A stretch of 64,000 nt of DNA from Roseiarcus sp963835215 (lineage in GTDB: Bacteria; Pseudomonadota; Alphaproteobacteria; Rhizobiales; Beijerinckiaceae), in assembly GCA_963835215.1 (NCBI GenBank), contig CAWIES010000004.1, positions 124,001 to 188,000 of the forward strand. Reading direction: 5' to 3'. Shown here one piece after another: positions 15,997 to 25,347 of this stretch. Under the pieces are notes generated by a model. It saw nothing but the letters and a program-made list of their open reading frames with translations, was not told where the DNA came from and did no database searches. Each line of letters begins with the position of its first letter. Position 1 is the stretch's first letter. A program made the translations under genes and the position numbers.

Positions 15997-17205
15997 TAGG
16001 AAGCGCCCCGGTCGAGCCCCAGCGCCCGCAGCGCCCATTTGGCGGTGAGTCCTTGCACCAGCACGGAGAACGCCACGACGCCGAAGGCGCCCACGAGAAT
16101 TTCCTCGCGATAGGGCGCGTCCGGCGGCAGCGCCAGCGCCAATGCGAGCGCCAGCGCGCCGCGCAGTCCGCTCCACCACAGGAAATGCGCTTCGCGCCAC
16201 GACAGAGCCCAGCGCGAGCGCCGGAAGGCCAATGCGATCGGATAGACCGTCGCCGCGCGGCCCGCCAGCGCCAGCGCGATGACGACGGCGAGCGCGGCGA
16301 GGCTGCGCGTCGTTGCATTGGCCATGGCGAGGCCGATCAGCAGGAACACCAGCGAATTGGCGACGAACGCCGCGAACTCCCAGAAGGCGAGGACGAACTG
16401 GCGCCCCTGCGCGCTCAGCGCAAAGCGGTTGCCATCATGGGCGAGCACGCCGAGATTGCCCATCATCAGGCCGCAGGCGACGCAGGCCAGCACGCCCGAG
16501 GCGCCGAGCCGCTCGGCGATCAGAAACGAGCCATAGGCGGCGACCGCCGTCAGCGCGGTTTCGATCAGGTGATCGTTGGTGCGCCCCGCGATCAGGATCG
16601 CGAGCGCGCCAACCGCGGCGCCGACCGCGAGGCCGCCCGCGCCGATCAGCAGCGCCTGGGCGACGAGGCCGAACGCCGTCGGGCTCGCTGCGCTCGCGCC
16701 ATAGGCGCTGACGACCAGCGCGAACAGCAACGCCGCGACGCCGTCATTGAGCAGGCTCTCGCTCTCGATCAGCAGCGCCAGCCGGCCGGTGACCCCGGTC
16801 TCGCGCAGCAGCGCGATGACCGCGATCGGATCGGTGGCGGCGATCAGCGCGCCGAAGGCCAGCGCGGGCGCGAGCGGCCAGCCGAGCGCCCAGATCAGCC
16901 CGGCGGCGACCAGCCCTGCGCCAATGCAGACGCCGAGCGTCGAGAGCGCCAGCACCGGGGCAAGATCGCGCCTGAGCGCGCGCCAGGGGATGCGGAGCGC
17001 GGCATCGAACAGCAGCGGCGGCAGGATGACGTCGAAGATGACGTCATGGGTCAGCGCGAGGTCGAGCTTGACCCGCGCCAGAGCCAGCGCGAGGCCGGTC
17101 AGCACGCAGGCCGACGGTGTAGGGCAAAGCAAGCCGGCGAGCGATGATCGCCACCACCATGGCGAGGCCGAGCAACTCGATGGTGGCGACGATGACGCGG
17201 TCCAT
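15996..17205 (-). CDS. CPA1 Na+(K+)/H+ antiporter (NhaP-like), frameshifted near 5' end
   Basis: This cation/proton antiporter has about 12 membrane helices. The frame starting at 17132 lacks the first helix, but the true start is ATG at 17205 (MDRVIVATIELLGLAMVV, then ARRLALPYTVGL). One extra base near 17108 separates it from VLTGLALALARVKLDLAL. The core shows FGALIAATDPIAVIALLRE, which contains the ion-binding TDP motif of CPA1, and LLIESESLLNDGVAALL, the second ion-site region. The family exports Na+ or K+ for pH and salt balance. The frameshift is probably a sequence error. Confidence 0.85.
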
Positions 17206-17294
17206 GCGCCACTCTAGCCGCAGCGGGGGCTCACGGGAATCGGAACCGGGGGCGAGGCTCGGCCGATATTCCGGCTCGAAGCTCGCGCGCGCGA

Positions 17295-18719
17295 CTACAG
17301 CGCGGCGAACAACGGCGCGCCGGCCTGGAGGAAGCGCTCGGGATCGACTGGCTCGCCATCGACGCGCACCTCGTAGTGGAGATGCGGGCCGGTCGAGCGG
17401 CCGGTCGAGCCGATGCGGCCAAGGATCGTCTCCGCGCTCACCTGCTGGCCTTCCGCGACCAGGACTTCCGACAGGTGGCCGTAGCGGGTGACGAGGCCAT
17501 TGCCGTGGTCGATTTCGACCATGTCGCCATAGCCGCCCATCGGCCCGGCATGCGTGACGCGCCCGCCCGCCGTGGCGTGGATCTCGGCGCCATACTCTTG
17601 GACGAGATCGACGCCCGGGTGCAGTTCGGCGAGGCCGAGGAAGGGGTCGCGCCGATAGCCGAACGGCGACGAGACCGTCGCTTCGCCGATCAGCGGCGCG
17701 CGTAGCGGCAAAATCGGCAGGAGACGGCTCAGGCGATCCATCTGCCCGACGTCGCGCGCCGCGCTGGCCAGCGCCTTGTCGAAGCCCGGCGCGCCGGGGT
17801 CGGCCGTCAACGGAATGAACGGGCCGCCGACGCCGCCTTTGGGGCTCCCCGGCGGGGCAGGTAGGGTAAGCGCGTCGGCGTCGAGGCCGATGCGCGAGAC
17901 CACGGCGGCGATTCGCGCGGCGCCGGCGCGCGCGTCTGTGTCGATCGCGCCGAGGGCGGCCGATTGATTGCGTTCGAGATGGTCGAGCGAAAGGGCGAGC
18001 AGGCCGATTCGCGCGCTCGCCCCGAGTTCGGGATTGTCGGCGGCGGCAAGGAGGTCGGCGCCCGGCGCGCGTTGCGCGGCGGCTTGCGGGCCGGCAGCCG
18101 CCGGGCGCGGGTCGTCGAGCGGTCTTGGCCTCGGCGATTCGACCGCCGTCGCCGGATCGCCAGGCGCGAAGGCGCGCGCGGCCGCGCCGACAAGGCTGTC
18201 GGGAGGAACGAGCGGGCTCGCGGCGCTGATCGCGGAGAGCGCCGAGCCGGGTGGCCTGGTCGCCGCGGCGAGCGGCGCGCGCGGCTCGGCGGCGGCGAGG
18301 CTACGGGTCGTTTGTTCGGCGAGCGCGGCGACGATCGCGCTGCGCTGCTCGAGCCGCGCCTGGCGCGACAACAAGTCGTGCAGCTTGCCTTCGAACGAGC
18401 TTTGATCGAGCAATTGCCGGCCAGCGACCCGGTCGAGCTCGGCGCGCGCCTCGGCGAGGCGATCCTCGTAGCCAAATTGCAATTCGCTCTGGCGGGCGGC
18501 GAACGCCCCCAGCATGTCGTCGTGAAAGACGAGATAGAACGTCGTCGCTCCGGCCCACAGCAGCGATAGCCCAAAGAACGCGGCGAGCGACCACAGGACG
18601 AACGGACGCACGCCAATCGTGCGAATGGCCTCGCCGTGAGCGCGCGACAGGTAGAACTGCGTCCGCACCGCCGCCGGACGCGTACGCGAATCTCGCAACG
18701 ACGAATCTCGTGACGACAT
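17295..18719 (-). CDS. M23-family metallopeptidase (LytM-like murein hydrolase)
   Basis: This 474-residue protein is anchored in the inner membrane by one N-terminal helix (about 38-62). A coiled-coil and Ala/Pro-rich linker follows, then a C-terminal M23 domain. Zinc ligands are seen in LHPGVDLV (His and Asp) and GPHLHYEVRV (HxH). SSPFGYRRDPF and TAGGRVTHAG are standard M23 segments. It should either cut peptidoglycan peptide bridges or activate amidases; the zinc site looks complete, so activity is likely. It is downstream of the peroxiredoxin gene on the same strand. Confidence 0.92.
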   Translation of the reverse strand: MSSRDSSLRDSRTRPAAVRTQFYLSRAHGEAIRTIGVRPFVLWSLAAFFGLSLLWAGATTFYLVFHDDMLGAFAARQSELQFGYEDRLAEARAELDRVAGRQLLDQSSFEGKLHDLLSRQARLEQRSAIVAALAEQTTRSLAAAEPRAPLAAATRPPGSALSAISAASPLVPPDSLVGAAARAFAPGDPATAVESPRPRPLDDPRPAAAGPQAAAQRAPGADLLAAADNPELGASARIGLLALSLDHLERNQSAALGAIDTDARAGAARIAAVVSRIGLDADALTLPAPPGSPKGGVGGPFIPLTADPGAPGFDKALASAARDVGQMDRLSRLLPILPLRAPLIGEATVSSPFGYRRDPFLGLAELHPGVDLVQEYGAEIHATAGGRVTHAGPMGGYGDMVEIDHGNGLVTRYGHLSEVLVAEGQQVSAETILGRIGSTGRSTGPHLHYEVRVDGEPVDPERFLQAGAPLFAAL

Positions 18720-18734
18720 GCGCCAACACGCTCC

Positions 18735-18752
18735 AGTCCCGGGTACGGGACT
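18735..18752. promoter_or_regulatory. small hairpin between bcp and the M23 gene
   Basis: The perfect 7-bp stem AGTCCCG/CGGGACT with loop GGTA lies in the 62-base gap upstream of the M23 start and downstream of bcp. It could be a weak terminator for bcp. It has no T-run. Confidence 0.35.
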
Positions 18753-18781
18753 TTCCAGTCGGCGATTACAACCTATTAGGG

Positions 18782-19273
18782 TTAATGCTTGGCAAACGCC
18801 GCCTTGAGCGCCTCAACCGCGGCGAGCGTCTCCTCGGCGTGGCCGGGAACCTTGACCTTGCGCCAGAGGTGAGCGAGGCGGCCATCGGGGCCGACGATCG
18901 CCGTCGTGCGCTCGACCCCCATGTATTTCCGCCCATACATGCTCTTTTCGCGCCACACGTCGTAGGCTTCGAGGGCTTTATGCTCGGGATCCGCGAGCAG
19001 CGTCAGGCCCAGCTCGTGCTTGCGTTTGAAGGCGGCGTGACTTTTGACCCCATCGGGCGAGACGCCGAGGATCGTCGCGCCCAACGCCTTAAAGCGCGGC
19101 TTCAACCGATTGAAGGCGACCGCCTCGGCGGTGCAGCCGGTCGTGTCGTCCTTCGGATAGAAGAACAGAACGACGATCCCGCCACGCAGATCGACGAGGC
19201 GGACAGCGTCGCCATCGTCGCTCGGCAAGTCGAAATCAGGCGCCGCGTCGCCGATATCCAGATTTGCGACCAT
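18782..19273 (-). CDS. bcp: thioredoxin-dependent peroxiredoxin, Bcp/PrxQ family
   Basis: Bcp reduces hydrogen peroxide and organic peroxides in the cytosol. The 163-residue protein has the family fold, with the peroxidatic Cys in DDTTGCTAEA (about residue 47) and the Arg near VERTTAIV. Where E. coli Bcp has a second Cys five residues on, this protein has Val/Ala, so it belongs to the members without that resolving Cys and must be recycled differently. The M23 gene follows on the same strand after a 62-base gap. Confidence 0.93.
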   Translation of the reverse strand: MVANLDIGDAAPDFDLPSDDGDAVRLVDLRGGIVVLFFYPKDDTTGCTAEAVAFNRLKPRFKALGATILGVSPDGVKSHAAFKRKHELGLTLLADPEHKALEAYDVWREKSMYGRKYMGVERTTAIVGPDGRLAHLWRKVKVPGHAEETLAAVEALKAAFAKH

Positions 19274-19499
19274 TTCGTCCTCGTTTGGGCCACTTTCATC
19301 GGCATTGTGGCAAGCCGAGCCTTATTGCGTGGCGGCCGTCAGATTGACCTCTGTCGGCGGCCGGTTCAAGACCTTGATGAAGGGGACGATTTAAGGTGTG
19401 CGGACGAGGAAGCGCGCTGGCTCTTGTTGGCGAACGCAGTCGCCGGACGAGGCCCGACCTTTCGAACCCAGGGGCTGAGCGAGCGGAGACCGGCGAGGG

Positions 19500-22400
19500 T
19501 TGATCGGCGAAACCGACTCACTGACGCGGTCCAAAGCCCGGGCTGCGATTCAGCACCTGCTGCACAGCGGCGGGAGCGGCGCCGCGCCGCGCCCACGCCG
19601 GCGCGTTCTGGGAAAAACCGGGCGCCGGGTCTTTATTGGCTTCGCCACCTTCGTCCTGCTTGCGGTCATCGTCGCGCTCGGCACTGTCGGCTATCTATTC
19701 GCCGCCGGGCCGATCAACCTCGCCACCCTCAATCCGCGCATCGCCGAGAGCCTGCAGGAGCGGCTTGGCCCGCGTTACGTCGTGTCGATTGGCCCGACTT
19801 CGCTGGCTCGCTCCGAAGGCGGTCTCGCCCTGACTTTCAGCGGCATCTCGATCCACGACCAGGCTGGCCGAGCGGTTCTTTCCGCGCCGGGGGGAAGGAT
19901 CGGGCTCGACGCCTGGTCGTTGTTGCAATTCGACGTCAAGGTGAAGCAGCTCGATCTTGACGGCCTCGATCTGCGGCTGCGCGTGCGGCCCGACGGCGCG
20001 CTGTCGATCGCCGCCGCGGCGGACGCCGACGCAGCGACGATCGACTTGCCGGCGCCCGTTTCCCCGGAAGCCGACTCGATCGCCGGGCCGGATTTCGGCC
20101 TCGTCGCCATCGGCCTGATCGATGCGATGACCGGCGCCAGCCAGTCGCTCGACCGCGTCAACCTCGTCCACGGCCATCTTGAAGTCATCAACGAAGCCCT
20201 GGACAAGCGCACGGTCTACGACGATTTCAAGCTGACCTTCGCGAGGGATGGCGGGTCGGCGGGGATCGCGGTCGAGGCGAAAGGACCGCAGGGACGCTGG
20301 AGCGCGGAAGCGCGCGCGCAGGGCGGCCCGGAGCGGACGGTCTCACTCGTTGCGCATGATCTCGACTACGACGACATCCGCCTGTTCAACGCCAACCGGC
20401 CGCCCTTCGAAGCGGACATGCCGATTTCGTTCCGCCTCGAGGCGCACATGGGCGCGAATTCCTCGATCGAAAGCCTGCAGGGTCGCTTCACCCTCGGCGC
20501 CGGCTACTTCAAGCTCGACGACCCCGATCACGAGCCCTTCCTGATCGACGAAGCGACCGGCGACATCGCCTGGGACCCTGCGGCGCACCACTACCGTTTC
20601 GACAATCTGCAATTGCTCTCGGGAGCGACGCATATCTTCGCCGCCGGCTGGACGGCGCCGCCGACCCATTCGCAGCCCGCCTGGATCAGTCATTTCGAGT
20701 CCGACGACACTGTGTTTGCCCCTGAACGCCCGGGCGAGCAGCCGATCAAATTCGACAAGGCGACGTTCGACGGACACTTCTTTGCCGGGCAGGGACGTTT
20801 CGTGCTCGACAAGCTGGCGTTGCACGGGCCGACCGTCAGCGGCGTAGCGACCGCCGAGACGGCGAATGTCCCCGGCGGCGCGACCCTGAAGTTTAATCTG
20901 CAAGTCGGTCCGAGCGTGCTGGTCGACGTGTTGCGGCTGTGGCCGAGCTTCATCAACGCGGACGCACGCGCGTGGTGCCTCCAGCATATCCACGCCGGTC
21001 AATTGCTGTCGGGCTCGATGAAGGTCGACTGGGACGCCGCCGCCTTCGACGCCGCGGCCCACAAACGCGCAGTGCCGGCCGACAGCGTGCGCGGCGAGTT
21101 CGCGGCGCGCGATGTCGTCGTCGATTTGCTGCCCGGTATCCCTCCGCTCAACGCCGCCGACGCCAGCGGCCTGATCACGGGGCGCCAGTTCTCCGTCAAC
21201 GGCAAGAGCGGGACGATCGAGCTGTCGTCGAGCCGGCGCATCTTGGCTTCCGACATCGCCTATCTCGTCCCCGACACCGCGCCCGCCGCAATCGTACCCG
21301 CAGTGGCGAGCGCCCATCTGCAAGGCGCGGCCGACGCCTTGGCCGATCTGCTGAACCGCGACGCGATGAAGCAGTATGTCGGCTTCGCCCTCGATCCCTC
21401 ACAGATCAAAGGGCAATTTGACGGCAGCTTGACGATCGATCTCAAGCTCGGCAAGGGCGTGCGCCCCGAGGATCAGCAGTTCCGCGCCCAAGGGTCGCTG
21501 TCCAAACTCAGCGTCGATCGCTTCCTCGCCGGCGAGCGTCTGGAGCAGGGGGCGTTGTTCATCAATGCCGATCGCGGAATCCTCAAGGCCACCGGCCAAG
21601 GGCAGTTATACGGCACGCCGGTCACGCTCGACGTGACCAAGGCCGGGAGCGACGAGGGCGCGATCGTCATGGCCTTCACCCTCGACAACGCCGCCCGCGC
21701 CAAGCTCGGCCTCCCGATCGCCGCTTTGATCAACGGTCCGACGCCGATCCACCTGAAGGCGCCGCTCTCCAAGGCGAGCGCTGAGATCGAGGTCGATCTC
21801 GCGCGTGCTTCGATCGACAGCCCGCAGACCGGCACGCTCAAAGCGGCGGGTAAACCGGGCAAGGCGACGTTCAGCGTCAAAACCGAGGACGACGGCGGCG
21901 CCACGACCGGGATCGTTGTCGACGCCGGCGCGGTCGTTGCTCGCGGAACCGCCCAGTTCAACGCCGATGGCGTGCTCGAATCGGCGAAGCTGACGCAGTT
22001 CAAACTCTCTCCCGGCGACGAATTGCGCGTCGATGTTCAGGATACCCCGAGCGCGGTCAAGGCGATCGTGCGCGGCGTCGCGCTCGACGCGCGTGGACTG
22101 ATCAAGGGATTTTTGGGCGCCGGCGGCCCACCGGGAACCGGCAAGGACGTCGACGTCGACGTCAGGATCGCCAGCGTCATGGGCGCCAGCGCGCAAACGA
22201 TCAAGGACTTCGAGATGGTCGGGGTGTGGCGCGGCGGCTCGATGCGCGCGATGCAGGCCAAGGCGCGCATCGGCGATGGCGTCCTGTCCGCCCAGCAGGA
22301 CGAGCAGGGGGTTCTGCGGGCGAAGGTCACAGACGCGGGCGCGCTCGCCCGCTTCCTCGACATCTACAATCGCATGGAGGGCGGCACGCTCGATCTCACG

Positions 22401-22958
22401 CTGCGGCAGGATGCCGATGGCGGTCAGGGCGTCGCCGCGATCTCCGATTTCGTCATGCGTGACGAAGCGGCGCTAAAGCGGCTCGCCGCGGCGGGCCAGG
22501 CGCCGGTCGACGGCAAGGTCGAAGAGGGGCAAGCGATCAACGCCAACTCGACCCGCTTCGACAAGCTGTCGGCGCGGTTCACCCGCATGCCAGGACGGCT
22601 CGATCTCGCCGAGGCGGTGATCTTCAACGACCAGATCGGCCTGACCACGGCGGGCTATATCGACTTTGCCCATGACCACGTCGATCTCAACGGCACGTTT
22701 GTCCCGGCCTATCAGGTCAACAATCTCGTCACCCACATTCCCGTTTTCGGCGCCCTGCTCGGGGGCGGCAATCACGAGGGCATTTTCGGCGTCAACTACC
22801 GGATCGTCGGGCCGGTGAGCGGGCCGACGCTCAACGTCAATCCGCTATCGGCGATGACGCCCGGCATCCTGCGCAAAGTTTTCGGCGCCGTCGACGGCAC
22901 GACCCCGGCGGTCGACAACTCCAACCAGTTCGGCGGGCCGCGCGGCATCACGCGCTGA
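19500..22958 (+). CDS. YhdP/AsmA-like protein with DUF3971 (envelope lipid-transport type)
   Basis: This 1152-residue protein has one N-terminal membrane helix (about 45-70, IGFATFVLLAVIVALGTVGY) and a very long periplasmic part rich in beta strands, ending in the AsmA-like C-terminus (GGNHEGIFGVNYRIVGPVSGP). YhdP, TamB and YdbH relatives form beta-groove bridges that move phospholipids to the outer membrane, and by homology this does the same. No ATG fits: a stop at 19476 is followed by TTG at 19500, so the start is a TTG or there is an undetected upstream indel. It is convergent with tyrS. Confidence 0.82.
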   Translation: MIGETDSLTRSKARAAIQHLLHSGGSGAAPRPRRRVLGKTGRRVFIGFATFVLLAVIVALGTVGYLFAAGPINLATLNPRIAESLQERLGPRYVVSIGPTSLARSEGGLALTFSGISIHDQAGRAVLSAPGGRIGLDAWSLLQFDVKVKQLDLDGLDLRLRVRPDGALSIAAAADADAATIDLPAPVSPEADSIAGPDFGLVAIGLIDAMTGASQSLDRVNLVHGHLEVINEALDKRTVYDDFKLTFARDGGSAGIAVEAKGPQGRWSAEARAQGGPERTVSLVAHDLDYDDIRLFNANRPPFEADMPISFRLEAHMGANSSIESLQGRFTLGAGYFKLDDPDHEPFLIDEATGDIAWDPAAHHYRFDNLQLLSGATHIFAAGWTAPPTHSQPAWISHFESDDTVFAPERPGEQPIKFDKATFDGHFFAGQGRFVLDKLALHGPTVSGVATAETANVPGGATLKFNLQVGPSVLVDVLRLWPSFINADARAWCLQHIHAGQLLSGSMKVDWDAAAFDAAAHKRAVPADSVRGEFAARDVVVDLLPGIPPLNAADASGLITGRQFSVNGKSGTIELSSSRRILASDIAYLVPDTAPAAIVPAVASAHLQGAADALADLLNRDAMKQYVGFALDPSQIKGQFDGSLTIDLKLGKGVRPEDQQFRAQGSLSKLSVDRFLAGERLEQGALFINADRGILKATGQGQLYGTPVTLDVTKAGSDEGAIVMAFTLDNAARAKLGLPIAALINGPTPIHLKAPLSKASAEIEVDLARASIDSPQTGTLKAAGKPGKATFSVKTEDDGGATTGIVVDAGAVVARGTAQFNADGVLESAKLTQFKLSPGDELRVDVQDTPSAVKAIVRGVALDARGLIKGFLGAGGPPGTGKDVDVDVRIASVMGASAQTIKDFEMVGVWRGGSMRAMQAKARIGDGVLSAQQDEQGVLRAKVTDAGALARFLDIYNRMEGGTLDLTLRQDADGGQGVAAISDFVMRDEAALKRLAAAGQAPVDGKVEEGQAINANSTRFDKLSARFTRMPGRLDLAEAVIFNDQIGLTTAGYIDFAHDHVDLNGTFVPAYQVNNLVTHIPVFGALLGGGNHEGIFGVNYRIVGPVSGPTLNVNPLSAMTPGILRKVFGAVDGTTPAVDNSNQFGGPRGITR

Positions 22959-22962
22959 AGCA

Positions 22963-24228
22963 TTACACCGCGCGCAGCAGGACGTGCTTCTTGCGCCCGA
23001 GCGACAGCTTCACGACGCCTGAGGCGGAGAGGGCGTCGTGGCCGATGATTGCGCGCTCGTCGGTCAGCGCGGCGTCGTTGATCTTGAGACCGCCGCCGCG
23101 AACTTGCCGGCGCGCTTCGCCGGTCGAAGCGACGAGGCCGGCGCGCACGAAGGCGGACAGCGCGCCGAGGCCCGTCTCGAACTCGCTCGCGGGAATGTCG
23201 ACGCTCGGCAACGACTCGGCGAGCGCGCCTTCCTCGAAGGTCTGGCGGGCGGTGGCCGCCGCCGCCTCGCCCGCTTCCCGCCCGTGCAGCAAGCGCGGTC
23301 GCTTCGTTGGCCAGCGTCTTCTTGGCCTCGTTGATCTCGGCGCCGCCAAGCGCGGTCGAGCTTGGCGATCTCGTCGAGCGGCAGCAGCGTGAACAGCTTG
23401 AGGAAGCGCGGGACGTCGGCGTCCTCGCTGTTGCGCCAGAACTGCCAGTAGTCGTAGGGCGACAGCATCGAGGCGTCGAGCCATACCGCGCCGGCCGCCG
23501 TCTTGCCCATCTTGGCGCCCGAGGCGGTCGTGATCAGCGGTGAAGTCAGCGCATAGAGTTGCTCGGTCCCGAGGCGCCGGCCGAGATCGAGGCCGGTGAT
23601 GATGTTGCCCCATTGGTCGGAGCCGCCCATCTGCAACGTGCAGCCGTAGCGTCGGTTCAGCTCGACGAAGTCGTAGGCTTGCAGGCACATGTAGTTGAAT
23701 TCGAGGAACGACAGTTCCTGTTCGCGCTCGAGCCGCATCTTGACCAACTCCATCGCCAGCATGCGGTTGACCGAGAAATGCCGGCCGACGTCCCGCAGGA
23801 AATCGATGTAGTTGAGCTTGGCGAGCCACTCGGCGTTATCGGGCATCGCGGCGTCGTGCGGGCCCTCGCCGAAACGCATGAAGCGGGCGAACACCTTGCG
23901 GATGCCGGTCTTGTTGGCTTCGATCTGTTCGACGGTGAGCAGCTTGCGGCTCTCGTCCTTGCCGGATGGGTCGCCGACCATGGTTGTGCCGCCGCCCATC
24001 AGCGCCAGCGGCTTGCCGCCGGTCTCCTGCAGCCAGTGCAGCATCATGATCTGCAACAGCGAGCCGACATGCAGCGAGGGGGCGGTGCAGTCGAAGCCGA
24101 TGTAGGCGATGAGTCGACCCGCTCAGCGCCTTCGCGTCGAGGCCGGCGAGGTCCGAGCACTGATGGACAAAGCCGCGCTCGGTCAGAACGCGCAGGAAGT
24201 CGGATCGGGGTCGGAACGCGTCGGTCAC
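22963..24228 (-). CDS. tyrS: tyrosyl-tRNA synthetase, frameshifted
   Basis: TyrS charges tRNA-Tyr. The start is GTG at 24228 behind an AGGAG site (TDAFRPRSDFLRVLTERG). The class I HIGH-like motif appears as SLHVGSLLQ, the tRNA/ATP region as MGGSDQWGNIITG, and the KMSKS loop as AKMGKTAAGA. The C-terminal S4 RNA-binding domain ends SLGRKKHVLLRAV. Three one-base insertions (near 24112, 23348 and 23295) split the gene into three frames whose joined product matches the full family. Because the gene is essential and no second copy is visible here, the breaks are best read as errors. Confidence 0.9.
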
Positions 24229-24344
24229 CGCAAGGCTCCTCGGCCGGAGAGGCGGGCGAGGTTTAGGAGGGCGGCGAGGGAGATGCAACCTCGCAGGGGC
24301 GACCGCGGGCGACAGGCGGACGGTTTTGCGCTAAGTCGGCGCTC

Positions 24345-25328
24345 ATGCCTCCTCGCCCCGGCGAAGACGACCTCATCGCGCGCTATTTCGCGCCGCTCGC
24401 CGGGCCGGCCGGGCTCGGCTTGAAGGACGACGCGGCGCTGCTGCGCCGCCGCCGGGCAGCGATCTCGTGCTCACCACCGACGCGCTGGTCGCCGGCGTGC
24501 ATTTCTTCGCCGACGATCCGCCCGGCGCGATCGCGCGCAAGGCGCTGCGGGTCAATCTCTCCGATCTCGCCGCCAAGGGCGCCGCGCCGCTCGGCTTCCT
24601 GCTCGATCTCGCGTTGCCGGGCGACTGGACGGCCGATTGGCTCGCAGCCTTCGCCGCCGGGCTCGGCGAGGACGCGGCGCGCCTACGACTGCCCGCTGCT
24701 CGGCGGCGACACGGTCAAGACGCCGGGGCCGCTGACGCTGTCGATCACCGCGCTTCGGCGCGGTGGCGACCGGCCGCATGGCCGCGCGCACCGGCGCGCG
24801 CGCCGGCGATCGGCTCTACGTCACCGGCACGATCGGCGACGCCGCGCTCGGCCTGCGGCTGCGGCTGGGGCAGGGGCCGGCGCTTGCCGACGCGCATCGC
24901 GACTTCCTGCTCGACCGCTATCTGCTGCCGCGACCGCGCCTCGCGCTGGCGCCGGCGATGGCGCGCTTCGCCAACGGCGGCATGGACGTCTCCGACGGCT
25001 TCGTCGGCGATCTCACCAAGATGCTGCGCGTCAGCGGCGTCAGCGCGCGGATCGAACTCGCCCGCCTGCCGCTGTCGCCTGCGGCGACTGCGGCGATCGC
25101 CGCCGACCCGCGCTGTTCGAGATTGCCGCGACCGGCGGCGACGATTATGAACTGCTCGCCGCCGTCGCCGCCCGAGCTCCTGCGCGACGTTCGAAGCCGC
25201 GGCGGCCGGCGCCGGCGTCGCGGCGACCTGGATCGGCGAGGCGGTCGCCGGCGCGGCGCCGCCGCGCTTTGTCGGTCGCGACGGGCGCGATGTCGCCTTC
25301 GCGCAGCGGCTCGTTCAGCCATTTCTGA
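24345..25328 (+). CDS. thiL: thiamine-monophosphate kinase, frameshifted
   Basis: ThiL phosphorylates thiamine monophosphate to thiamine pyrophosphate, the cofactor used by both dehydrogenase systems in this window. Recognisable segments across the frames are GEDDLIARYFAPLAG, GLKDDAALL, DLVLTTDALVAGVHF, ARKALRVNLSDLAAKGA (metal-binding region), LLGGDTVKTPGPL, GGMDVSDGFVGDL and the GGDDYELL signature. At least six indels (about 24450, 24668, 24755, 25112, 25190 and 25310) alter the frame; merging them gives a full-length protein. Such density in a housekeeping gene points to poor local sequence. Confidence 0.85.
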   Translation: MPPRPGEDDLIARYFAPLAGPAGLGLKDDAALLRRRRAAISCSPPTRWSPACISSPTIRPARSRARRCGSISPISPPRAPRRSASCSISRCRATGRPIGSQPSPPGSARTRRAYDCPLLGGDTVKTPGPLTLSITALRRGGDRPHGRAHRRARRRSALRHRHDRRRRARPAAAAGAGAGACRRASRLPARPLSAAATAPRAGAGDGALRQRRHGRLRRLRRRSHQDAARQRRQRADRTRPPAAVACGDCGDRRRPALFEIAATGGDDYELLAAVAARAPARRSKPRRPAPASRRPGSARRSPARRRRALSVATGAMSPSRSGSFSHF

Positions 25329-25347
25329 AACGAAAGGATTGTCTGCA

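Noticed and set aside
14710..16200. A 496-residue minus-strand frame over pfp
   Set aside because: It covers pfp and the end of the antiporter gene in antisense; composition is that of a shadow frame.
16053..17147. A long plus-strand frame inside the antiporter gene
   Set aside because: It is an Arg/Gln/Asp-rich shadow of the antiporter gene and has no family features.
24230..24344. A thiamine-pyrophosphate riboswitch upstream of thiL
   Set aside because: The gap is short and shows no conserved thi-box such as CTGAGA; thiL genes are often not riboswitch-controlled.
24345..25328. thiL and its neighbours as decaying pseudogenes
   Set aside because: The indels are dense, spread over tyrS, thiL, the phosphatase, the epimerase and the PDH genes, and leave protein motifs intact. 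Many are simple insertions with a shared context, which fits sequence error better than decay.
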